Shown: positions 54,740 to 64,000 of the stretch, piece after piece
Layout of the letters: each line of letters opens with the position of its first letter
How positions within the stretch are numbered: the stretch's first letter is position 1
Source of the DNA: Daphnia pulex
Taxonomy: Eukaryota; Arthropoda; Branchiopoda; Diplostraca; Daphniidae
Length of the DNA: 64,000 nt
Assembly: GCF_021134715.1 (NCBI RefSeq)
Contig: NC_060018.1
Coordinates: 5,659,501 to 5,723,500, forward strand
Reading direction: 5' to 3'
Notes under the pieces: generated by a model
Database searches by the model: none
What the model saw: only the letters and a program-made list of their open reading frames with translations
What the model was told of the DNA's origin: nothing
Position numbers and translations under genes: made by a program

Positions 54740-55121
54740 GTGCGAGGCTTTTTAGCAAGCAATCCGCCACCCAATTTGACAAAAAGTGATGGTTTGTTTT
54801 CACGGAAATTTCGTCAGACGGTTACAAAATTTCTAATTCAACAATCTGATGTAGAAATTTGCATCTAGTCTACTGGTGCAAATTAGGATTCTGTAAGCCT
54901 GATTAATTTGGGTGATGCGTTAAAAGCAATTGTGGGTTTTTTAACACATCACCTAAATTAATCAAGCTTAAAGAATCGCAATTTGCACCAGTAGACTAGA
55001 TGCAAATTTCTACATCAGATTGTTGAATTAGAAATTTTGTAACCGTCTGACGAAATTTCCGTAAAAGCAAACTATCACTTTTTGTCAAATTGGGTGGCGG
55101 ATTGCTTGCTAAAACTCGCAC
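54740..55121. mobile_element. Fold-back element 1 (184-186 bp arms, 12-nt loop)
   Basis: Two arms, 54740-54925 and 54938-55121, are near-perfect reverse complements and begin GTGCGAG and end CTCGCAC. The loop is GCAATTGTGGGT. Only scattered mismatches and short indels separate the arms. No coding capacity and no clear target duplication. Best described as a long-hairpin MITE. A transcript through it would form a nearly uninterrupted double-stranded RNA. Confidence 0.9.
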
Positions 55122-55429
55122 ATGCAGTGTCGGCGTAGATCCAGGGAGATTACCTGGAAATGGAAGAGGAGAGAAGAGTGCGAGGCAAGTTTTACTGGGG
55201 AGCGATTAGTCATACTAGGCTTCCGGGTTAGACTCATGACCCTCTAAGTTTTCCTCGGATCATGCGCCTTCCAAGTCCCCGTTCGACCAGAGCCCTCCCC
55301 TCCTCCTGGTTTCACAGCGGGTGAGTGACCACCGGCGGGCGTTGGTTAGTGGTTAGTTAGAGAAATGGGGCCAAAGAAGAAGGGAGCCCAGACATGCACT
55401 TGTTTTATCTAACAACTACACAATTTTTC

Positions 55430-56305
55430 AGTCTTGAATGACAGCATTCTCTTGAATTATAGCATCACCAATGGATGAAGTCCATGATAAGTAGCGAAGG
55501 AGTTACCCTGTAGACAGAATGAACATTTATTAGTTTAAGAATAATTTTTCAACAATATTTGAGCGACAGAAAGCAATACCTCAAATCAAGCTTAAGAAAG
55601 TAAAAAGGGAGATTCAAGGGAAGCAGCCAACAGGTTACCAAACAAGGTAGTGTACATTGTTGACTGTCAGTCAGTCCTTTTTCTTCAACATGACTTTACT
55701 TAAAGTCTGTCATGCAAATTTAGAAACCTATAGTTTCAAACCTGTAAATAAAAAATAAGAAAATTAAGTCACCCTGTTAATAATTTGTGTCATCAATGTA
55801 CTTGAAAACTATGAAAATAAACTATCTAAAAGAATAATTAAACAGTAATCAGTATACTGCAGTTGAAATCGTCTTATAACCATAGACGTGAGTGCAGATC
55901 AAAACTTTGAACTGCAACAAAGAAAGTTCCTTGACATGACAAGTGAACTTACACTTGAAACCACCAAACAGTTAGCCAAGGTTCTCTAGAAGATGGAATG
56001 AGAGATTTGTCCGTGATGGGGTGATCTAGCAAGTCCAATTCTTACAGCAGATAATTATAATGAATCCTAATAAAAGATGAGAAGATTGTATGTTTTTCAA
56101 CAATACTGTAATAAATCTAGTGTTGGTAGTTACCTGTGTCATTTCGATGGCACATTTTGAACAAAATAGTCAACGGTAGGCTACGTTTCCTCCTGTAAGT
56201 TGGTGAGAAACACTAAGGTTATCCAACATGAACACGGAATAGAACACATCACCGACAAGTTACAAACGAAATTACTCGAATTAACCTATGTGTCCATTTG
56301 TAACT
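55430..56305. repeat. Duplicated block, copy 1
   Basis: Four sub-blocks recur on the other side of the STAG pseudogene: the CACCAATGG...CAGAATGAACATTTATT segment (55430-55535), the GGGAGATTCAAGG...GTCTGTCATGC segment (55575-55745), the GAAGATGGAATGAG segment (55930-56100) and the GGTTATCCAACATGAACACG segment (56130-56305). On the minus strand several sub-blocks have acceptor- and donor-like edges (TCTACAG|G, GACACAG|GTAACT), suggesting exons of a spliced transcript. No recognisable protein. Confidence 0.7.
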
Positions 56306-56516
56306 TTCGAAGAAAATAGCTGTAGCTGAAGATAGATTTAGACGAGACGCCATAAGCCATTTGACAACACAATATTCCTTCACGCCATCTATTAGACACG
56401 TCCAAAACTACTATCTAAAGGACCGGCTTTAGATAGTCACAAAAGTCACAAAAGTAAATCAAAAAGACCTTTTCTGTTTGCTTTAGCTGGCAAGGAGTCT
56501 TTAGAATTGTGCAGAG

Positions 56517-56911
56517 AACAAAGCTCACTTGCTAGTTTTATGCAAATTTTCCGGAAGTATACCGGAAGTAAGTGATAGCGCCTCAACCATTGAGCTGCCG
56601 ACCAAATAAACCAAATATTCGTGATCTACGTGAAATTTGGGGTCGATTAGATGTAATTTAAACTAAATCCAGATTTTGGCCAAAATCGAGAATTTTCCTG
56701 AACTATAGTTCAGGAAAATTCTCAAAACCGGAAGTACGAAAACGTACAAAACAAAACATGAACTTTACCACAAATTTGACGAGGATCACGAATATGTGGT
56801 TATTTTGTGCGTCGAATGAATATTTACTGAACTACTGACTAAAATGAGAAAACCGGAAGTAGAAAAAAAAATACATATTATTAGAAATCTAACAAGTGAG
56901 CTTTGTTCCTG
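56517..56911. mobile_element. Fold-back element 2 with 36-bp central palindrome
   Basis: Outer ends are inverted (AACAAAGCTCACTTGCTAG at left, CTAACAAGTGAGCTTTGTT at right) and inner parts also pair (ATATTCGTGATC and its reverse complement), with more divergence than in fold-back 1. The centre is a perfect 36-bp palindrome, 56688-56723, with arms GAGAATTTTCCTGAACTA and the exact complement. Four CCGGAAGT ETS-type motifs occur inside. Non-coding; an old hairpin transposon is the likeliest identity. Confidence 0.78.
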
Positions 56912-58026
56912 AAATAGAAACTGACAGTTATCACAAAAAAGTTCTTTGTAGTAGTAGCGAGAAATTTCTTCAGATAGGTGCAAAGTAAGATTCTGACAGG
57001 TAAAAAATTATCAAAGACCATGCCGTCTAACGTCAGAAAGAAGAAACGTTTAAAAAAAGTAACATGAAAACAATGTCCGCTCTAGCTCAGACACTAAATT
57101 GAAAGAACTAACAAACAAAGGTAACAAATAATTTTCATACTCACGTAATATTCACCCTGTCAAATTTCACCAAAAAGCCACCACGCAGCATGACACATCA
57201 CAACAGACGAAATCCTCAAGGTGATAATAGACGCCAGTTCAACTTCTACACTGAGGAAAAGGCACTCAAGGCGGTGATATCCGTTCATGTACCTTGTCTG
57301 CAAGTGATTCCCGACGTTTCAGCACCTAGGCAACAGTGCTTGGACAGTGGATTGCTGAAAGGATAAACACCTAGTTGGTAGGGTAAACCTGCCGTTATTC
57401 AGAATGTGTTTCTATTCACTGTGGCATTCTACTAGGTTACATACTACAAGGCAACAGCAAATGTAAGATCAATCACAACGGATGGTGAAACACTACCCTG
57501 TCTCACAACAACAGCATGTTCCAGGCTCATGTGATCCTCACACAATAGGGACTGGGCATCTGATTGTTTTAATAATCACCTGTATCACCCTTTTAGCTTT
57601 ATTCCTGTCATTCTGCACTTTACCTAACCTGTGATAAATCTTTCTTTTTGAATGAACACATTTTGTTTGTTTTTTAATTTAGCAGACAAACGAGACAGCT
57701 ATCAATTCACAACCGTCACAACTGTCAACTGTGTTTATTTATCCTAGAGAATCCTACAAGTGCGATCGTACGTAATCTAACAGCAGGATCCATTGTTAAA
57801 ATGGAAATTTACATGTCGCAGTTCAGTAGCCAAAAGGATAAATAACAAAGCACCTCACCAAACGTTAATAAAAACTAACATTTCCTAGAATCATCGCAGA
57901 TAAGATGCGTTAACACTGGAAATTTATCAAAAAATGAAATGAAACTTTTACACGTACATGTTATGTTACTACGAATTCACTTCATTCATTCACAAGACTC
58001 AAATGCTGAAGTCAAACCGGTTAACA
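56912..58026. other. Intergenic stretch between fold-back 2 and STAG pseudogene
   Basis: About 1.1 kb with no gene that can be supported. AT-rich unique sequence. Part of 57150-57300 resembles, loosely, the 60860-61040 segment on the far side of the pseudogene, so the duplicated block may extend here in decayed form. Confidence 0.4.
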
Positions 58027-60467
58027 TTACCCACCCTCGGCAAATTCGTGATCTGATCCATCATCGTTATCAGCGATTTCACCGTCGTCTCCACCTGCGA
58101 ACAAATTGAAATCTCGTCAGTAAATCAATTACATGCGGTCACCACGAACAGATGAGACACAACGGTCAACTATGAAAATATTCATCATATTTGACCCTGA
58201 ATTCCCGCTATATTCCAAAAACTAGGTTCTGTTGTAGGGTTTATAAGGATGGCAATTAAGTGAAAAAAAAAATGTGTCCCACATTAACATTAAGGTAATG
58301 AACCTTAGGAACGGAACAAAAGAACAAAGAATATGACGACAACGTAAGTAATTACGCCAACTCTATCGACAATTTAGAAAATACAAACTGAAAATGGTAC
58401 ATGATAGAACGAAGGTTAATTGGAAATTATGCACAAGAGAAAGCTTCTAAGAAATTCCATAAAATACCTGTATCGCGACGACGTCGTCTGTTAGCGCTCC
58501 TGACAGAATGCGGAGGTGGATCAGTTTCGCCATGAACCAAGGAATTCCGGTAGAACAAGATAGGTTCCCATTCTCGACGAGGTGAAAGCCTACCCATGAT
58601 GAGCATTCGGTCCAAAAACTGTAAAACCACCTTTTTGTCTTGTTTTAACAGTTTGTTTGAAAACTCGCCACAAATTTCAAGAAACGCTAAATTAGGAAGA
58701 GGGCCAATTTGATTATTTGGATTCTCGAGTGGATTTGGCAAAAATAATTCCGTCTCTATGAAGGGCGGTGATAGCTTCGCGATTTTTCACCGTATCGAGT
58801 CCAAATGACATGGCTAATTCTTTGGCCAATTCCTACGGACAAATTTATTACAATTATTATTATTTCATTATAAATATTTGCGTGAAAAGTAATGCTGTCA
58901 GTAAGGTTTAAATTTGTTTCATACCTTGACACTAAGAAATTGTTCTGACTGCCGATCAATACGACTTCCACCATCCCTTGTTAGATCGTGAAACAGCAAT
59001 GAGAGACTAAGAACCATAGTTTTTGCACTGGTAATTTTGTTGATGTTTCGAGTTTTTCCCAATAATGTCTTAATGATGTCACCGTAATCATCGTAATACT
59101 TGACATAGTGTCTAATAACACCTGCCGCAGCTTTTACAGGCAAGACGTTGCAACTTGCAAGCCACGAGTTTGCAGAAAACCGATAAATAGTTCCGGCGAT
59201 TGTGCAATTTTTCAATTTTTTTATGTTCGTCTCCTTCCTCGTCTACATCTTCTTCTTCTTCAACAAATACATAAGTCTGAATGAAGTTTTCCAGAATTTG
59301 TTGTAGGTCACGATCAGGCTCGTAAACAAGCGGTTTTAACTGAGGATTGTCTTTTAGTCGCTTGCTAAACCATATAAGCAAATCCCCTACAGACACGTAT
59401 GCCTAAAAAACAAAATTATAAATACGCGTGGAATGACAAGAATTTTTCACTAACAATACCAACCTCTTCTCTAAAATCAGCAACGTTCGAAGTGATAAGC
59501 TCAGTCATCAAAGACATGTACGCGTCCAAATGATCTCTTAATTGTTTCTGTTGTTGAGCGGCAGACGTTCCTTGTCCAGAACAGTTTTTGAATTGCAGAA
59601 GCTCCCATAAAACAGCAGAATGGCAAGCAAAAAATGCAATAATTTATAGCCTAAAAAAATAACTGCATAATATTTTGCGGAAATAAAACCAAGAAAATCA
59701 CTAGATACTTCAAGTGGCATTGACCGATTTAGGTTTAAAGTTTCTTGAATTCCGTTAAACATCCCACAAATTCCATGTCCCAAGATTGTGATGTGACGAG
59801 AATAAGGCAATTTTTTTCAAACCCAATACCAGCGTAAACACCGAATCCTTGTTGGGCTCGTCGTCCTATAAAAACACATGAATAAGTATATAAGACGAGG
59901 AAAAAAAATTGCAAACTAAATAAATTCTTACGCCAGCCATCAGTGTTACATAATTTTCATAATCTTGTTCGCATTTCTTCATTACAAAGATATTCCAGCG
60001 CTTGAGCGCAGCCTTCCGACACTTCTGTTGTGGTGTGCCTTTCCACTATATTCTGGATCAAGCGCAATAACGAATCTAGACTCTGAAATTTGAGAAGTTA
60101 AGTATCTCAGCCTTTTGAAAACAATATCATAAATCAAACGAACTCACCTTCTCTTGACGTGAGGTAGTATAGATTTCCATATTAAGGTATTGAGGGATTG
60201 ACAAGAGGTTTGCAACTTGTTCGGGATCAGTCATATATTTCCCGAGTAACAGAGGAAGAGTTGGTATGAAATGTTCAGTAAGTCGTACACGGCGACCTTG
60301 GGTTTGTTTGGTTTCTTTGACGGTAGGAATCTGTAATAATAATAATTCATATGAAAATCTCCACTACTACATGTTGTATGTTTACATGATAAGCACATTA
60401 AAAATAATTAATCGGTTACCTTTCTCATAGACCCTCGACCTGCAGGTGGTTCTCCAGTCGCAACTTG
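58027..60467 (-). pseudogene. STAG: 5'-truncated cohesin subunit STAG/SA pseudogene
   Basis: STAG/SA is the HEAT-repeat subunit of cohesin. Minus-strand exons match only its central and C-terminal part, in order: [159 protein letters not shown], then an acidic tail ending in a stop at 58027. The whole N-terminal half (roughly 550 residues) is missing; repeats occupy its place. Lesions include an in-frame TGA after NEEMRTRL (near 59957), a frame change near 59770, a 7-bp tandem insertion after FCKLVA (near 59160) and a frame change near 58745. Introns are kept, so it arose by DNA duplication, not retroposition. Confidence 0.82.
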
Positions 60468-60479
60468 TTTAAATCAGCA

Positions 60480-61980
60480 CACAATTTATCAGTCTTGGAT
60501 TACAGCATTCTCTCGTCGGTTTTCAGTTTCACCAATGGAGTCCATGATCAGTAGCGAAGGATCACCCTGTAAGCAGAATGAACATTTATTTGGATGACAA
60601 TAATATTCAAAGAAGATTGTAGCGACAAAAAGCAATACCTCAAATCAAGAGGGACTGTGTAAGGAGCTAAATAGGGAGATTCAAGGGTAGCAGCCATTGG
60701 GTTAGCAAAAAGGGACCTTGTTGACTTTCTTGAAAGAACATTACTTTTCATAAAGTCTGTCATGCAAATTTAGGAACCTTCAGGTTCCTCGTTTTAAGTG
60801 AAAAAAAAAAACATTTAAAAAAGAAGTAAAAGAATAATTAAACAGTTTTAAGTATATACTCACGCAATATTTTTCTCGCCAAAATCATCATCTCGTCCAA
60901 GGAAACGCCATCACACATCGCGAACAGCCAAAAATCTAAGAGTAAAACTCCGTGCTGTGTTGAGAGCAGGGTAGTAGAAGCCGGTTGGGTAGTCGAATGA
61001 TGCTGGTCGCCTAAATGATGTTCATGTAGGCGCATCTTCTCGGTCATTACCTAAATGGCTAAATCAAGCTAAACAAAATGTAAACAAAATTTAAATTCAG
61101 TGACATGACAATGAAGTTACACAGAATAACACCAATCAGCTTTCCTAAGCAATCCAGAAGATGGAATGAGTCAAGTTCGATGACAAAGCGATGATCCGCG
61201 TTGAACTTGTGGTCATTGCCTTATTTTGGAGGGATAACCATATGCCCCACATTTGGTCTTATAGGCAACATCTAAATAAGAAACCAAACAATCGTTAAAA
61301 TTGCTATTAGTATGACAACTTCTCTAAATTCAACGTAAACACAACTTACAATGATGATAGCATGATCACAATATTTAACCTCTTTTTTTGTTGTTGAAAA
61401 ATAGGGAGTTTCATGGGTAGCAGCCAACGGGTTAGCAAACAAGAAATCTTGTTGACTGTAACTCTGTAAGTCCTTTTCTTGGACTTACTTTCTCATATAG
61501 TCAGTCATGCTAATTTAGAAACCTGTAAATAAAACAAAAATTCATATTAGACTGCAATTAATAAAGTTCAGTAAAATGACAAGTGAACTTTTACACACAT
61601 GAAACCACAAATCAGTTATCCAAGATTCACTATGAGAGATTGTTCCATGCTGGGGTCGGTGATCTAGCAGGTTCAATAGAAACAGCCGATAATTAAGATT
61701 AATCCTAATAAAACATGAGAAGAATATATGTTTTAGCATGAAATAAAGCTAGTATTGGTTTTTACCTGTATCATTTTGATGACACATTCAGTAGAATACA
61801 ATGAGTTTGAACAAAATAGTTGACGTTAGGTTGCACGACTTTCACGTTTACTCTGACTGTGAGTTGATGAAAAACATTAAGGTTATCCAACATATACACG
61901 GAATAGAACACATCACCGACAAGTTATTACAGACGAAATCACTCGAGTTTACCTATGAATCATTGGTAATTTTCGAAGCT
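60480..61980. repeat. Duplicated block, copies 2 and 3
   Basis: Copy 2 has the first two sub-blocks (60480-60595, 60635-60780) and part of the third (61090-61170). Copy 3 has the second, third and fourth (61404-61525, 61570-61720, 61765-61960). Order and orientation match copy 1 at 55430-56305. In copy 2 the minus strand also carries open frames of about 70 codons (60548-60763 and 60838-61047). They are not conserved as frames in the other copies, so a protein is unlikely. The blocks bracket the STAG pseudogene. Confidence 0.65.
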
Positions 61981-62124
61981 AGCTTAACATGGCTTAACGT
62001 TGATTGTTGACTCATCAGATGAAATGATAAGTTACGTGTGTTACAACTTCTCACGTTCTGACGAATAAGCGAATAAGCGAAGAAAATTTCGCGTTTTGGG
62101 GCAAGAAAAGGGAATTTTGCATGC

Positions 62125-62174
62125 AGTTCTATATTTGACCGCTAGGTAGCGTTGTGGCGAAACTTTTTTTTTTT
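62125..62174 (+). repeat. About 50-bp element, inverted partner of 52618-52670
   Basis: AGTTCTATATTTGACCGCTA, then GGTAGCGTTGTGGCGAAACT and a T-run; the reverse complement of the copy at 52618. The CTCF-like core (62139-62152) has one more mismatch (TAG instead of TGG) than the left copy. Confidence 0.75.
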
Positions 62175-62616
62175 ATTTAAACATTTTGTTTGTGACTCTT
62201 CCGGCGTGCGCGTGCCATAGTTTTCTGATGTGATGTTTTTTGCTATTTACAGTCTGTATTTGACACAGACGCACAGAGAGACTGTTGATTTTCAAAGGAA
62301 ATGCATGAAGTTCATTTACACACACGTTTGGTGGCGCGACAGTGAACTTTTGGAAAATGAGCGGACAACCTCTAAAATTGGGAAACTTGACATATGGAGA
62401 CTGGGAAGTGGGAACCATCTCTCTAATAAGCCCTTGGCCGAGGCTACTTAAACTTAACTACTTGGTGCTACTGCTACTACAGTAAACATTGGGGTTATTT
62501 TTATTTGGCGTTTCGCAAAGAACCAACATTAACATTTCGAATATTAAAATTTCATAACTTAATGTATTTCCTATTTTGTATGTAAGTAGTAACATTTCCC
62601 ATATTCTGGATATTGT
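62175..62616. other. Short gap before COQ8
   Basis: About 440 bp; should contain the COQ8 3' UTR. Open frames on both strands (62173-62451) overlap each other, have no family resemblance and are probably chance. Confidence 0.45.
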
Positions 62617-64000
62617 TTACTGGGATAACGTAGCACGGTAGTTTCCGATTATGTTATCAAAGAACGCTTTGCAGTTAATTTTGGCACCCAATTTTGTGCA
62701 AAGAAGAAACGCCCCAGACATTTTTCGATGAAGAGAATAGGTTTCTTCAGGAGGTGGGCAGAGGCGATGCGAAAGCATAACTGGAATCAATCTAAATAAC
62801 AATTTAATACCAAACAAAATGTTAAATTGAAAAGAAAATAACGTATTTTGTTTCGTTAATACTTCTGGATTCGTCGCGTGGTATCTTGCGCCCCAAAATC
62901 GAAAGGTTCATTATGCCTAAATGCTTCACCCAAAACCATTACTGCTTCAACATGGGCCTCTTTCATAACCTGGAAACCAAAGTGTTGTTTTACAGCTGCT
63001 CTCAAGAATGCCTGCTATAAATTTATACCTTGCTTTCGTATCCTGTCAAAAAACCTACTACATGAGAATATTCAAGAACTTGCTGACGATCACCTTTGGC
63101 AGCTCCTTCTATTACTCTTATGTAATTGTCGACAAATTCTTTTGAATATTCTCGACTTGCACCAAAATCGATTAGGATTACCTGTAAAAGAAAAATAAAT
63201 AACGGTAATAAAAATATATGTGAATGCCAAAGCGTTAGGATTAGAATGATTACCTCACGCGTAACTGGGTTGTACATAAAGTTGGCCCAATTAGGATCTG
63301 TCTGCATAAAGCGGAACTGAAACACTTCCACGAGACATAACGAAAGGATTTTCTCTGCAACATGGTTTCTAGTTTCTTGATCAAGTTTCATGCACTCTTC
63401 CATTGAAATCCCTTCAACAAACTCCGAAGTAAAGATTTCCTTCGTGCATAGCTCATCTATTCACAATAGGCGTCATAAGTAATGGACAAACGCAATTTTA
63501 CATCATTCAAAATTACCAATTATTTCTGGTACTTTATAATACGGCATGTCTTTGATGAGTGAAGCAAATCTTTTAGTGCACTCGGCTTCTCGGACATAGT
63601 CTACTTCCCAACTTAATTCGAGTTTAGCTACCTTAATAAATTCTTCCAAGTACATGCCTGATTGGACAAAGAGTTCCTATCAATTTTTGTTTTTATAAAT
63701 CAGAAAGCGTTTAAGGGCGCACCTTTGGGCAATATGTTCCACATCTTCATCACAGCCACCAAATTATTAATGTCACTTTCAATTCCCTTAGCGACTCCAG
63801 GATATTGAATTTTTATGGCTACCTCCCGACCGTCAGGTAGTGTTGCCGAGTGAACTTGACCTATTACAGTGAATATAGTGAGACCAAACGTCATTAAGAT
63901 TGCGTGAAATTTCTTGAATAGTTTACATACCAATGGAAGCAGCGGCGAAAGGTTTTTCTTGGAAATCCTTAAATTTACTCCTCCAATCGGGCCCGAGTTC
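62617..64000 (-). CDS. COQ8: COQ8 (ADCK3/ADCK4) atypical kinase, 3' part
   Basis: Mitochondrial UbiB-family ATPase/kinase required for coenzyme Q biosynthesis. Only the C-terminal exons are in the window; the gene continues past position 64000. Order on the minus strand: [20 protein letters not shown] with the family's Ala-rich nucleotide loop, [20 protein letters not shown] with the VAIK Lys, [20 protein letters not shown] (catalytic loop), [12 protein letters not shown] (metal-binding DFG), [10 protein letters not shown], and the C-terminal [37 protein letters not shown]. The frame ends at a stop at 62617. Short introns interrupt it, and no lesion is seen, unlike the neighbouring STAG copy. 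Confidence 0.94.

Noticed and set aside
60160-60169. TGAGGTAGTA, the seed-like start of let-7
   Set aside because: Only ten bases match, the following sequence differs and no hairpin is seen; it lies in STAG-derived sequence.
58027-60467. Possibility that STAG lesions are only sequencing errors
   Set aside because: Two are in T-runs, but the 7-bp tandem insertion, the in-frame TGA and the loss of the N-terminal half are not homopolymer errors, and neighbouring genes are clean.
55430-62010. C/D-box-like words (TGATG, CTGA) in the duplicated blocks, suggesting snoRNAs
   Set aside because: Box spacing and terminal stems do not fit, and the words are not all kept between copies.
62173-62451. 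Overlapping 81- and 73-codon frames on opposite strands
   Set aside because: Mutually antisense, no family and no splice context; the region is more likely the COQ8 3' flank.

Overview
The window is eukaryotic nuclear DNA with spliced genes, short introns (many of 60-120 bp), GT-AG splice sites and no operons. The protein families and compact gene layout (ace-1 type acetylcholinesterase, 26/29-kDa-type cathepsin, 284-residue tropomyosin with alternative exons) point to an arthropod, most likely a branchiopod crustacean such as Daphnia. The species assignment is inference.

Layout. 1-6.7 kb: non-coding upstream DNA. 6.8-11.6 kb (+): acetylcholinesterase in four coding exons. 11.6-15.9 kb: gap without a convincing gene. 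15.9-33.1 kb: a dense housekeeping cluster, GCC2 golgin (-), VHL (+), COX15 (-), MRPS6 (+), MAD2 (-), SMYD5 (+), MRPS26 (-), 26/29-kDa-type cathepsin (+) and MRG15 (+). The first eight genes alternate strictly in orientation, giving divergent promoters and convergent ends. A complete 509-bp non-autonomous transposon with terminal inverted repeats and a target duplication sits in the MAD2/SMYD5 promoter interval. 33-50.2 kb (+): one large tropomyosin gene with three alternative N-termini, three duplicated internal exon pairs and four alternative C-terminal exons, including an exon resembling the head of the atypical Tm1-I/C tropomyosin. Five perfect CArG (SRF-type) boxes lie in and upstream of it. 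50.2-62.6 kb: an accessory, repeat-rich region with an array of a 16-nt repeat, CTCF-like sites, a 33-bp tandem repeat, two long fold-back elements, a duplicated non-coding block and a broken, 5'-truncated copy of the cohesin subunit STAG/SA. 62.6-64 kb (-): the 3' part of COQ8 (ADCK3/4), running off the end.

The intact genes serve cholinergic signalling (ace), Golgi tethering (GCC2), oxygen sensing (VHL), mitochondrial function (COX15, MRPS6, MRPS26, COQ8), the spindle checkpoint (MAD2), chromatin (SMYD5, MRG15) and the cytoskeleton (tropomyosin). No bacterial-type systems, CRISPR arrays, rRNAs or tRNAs were seen. The most unusual material is the tropomyosin exon architecture and the repeat/pseudogene block at 52-62 kb.
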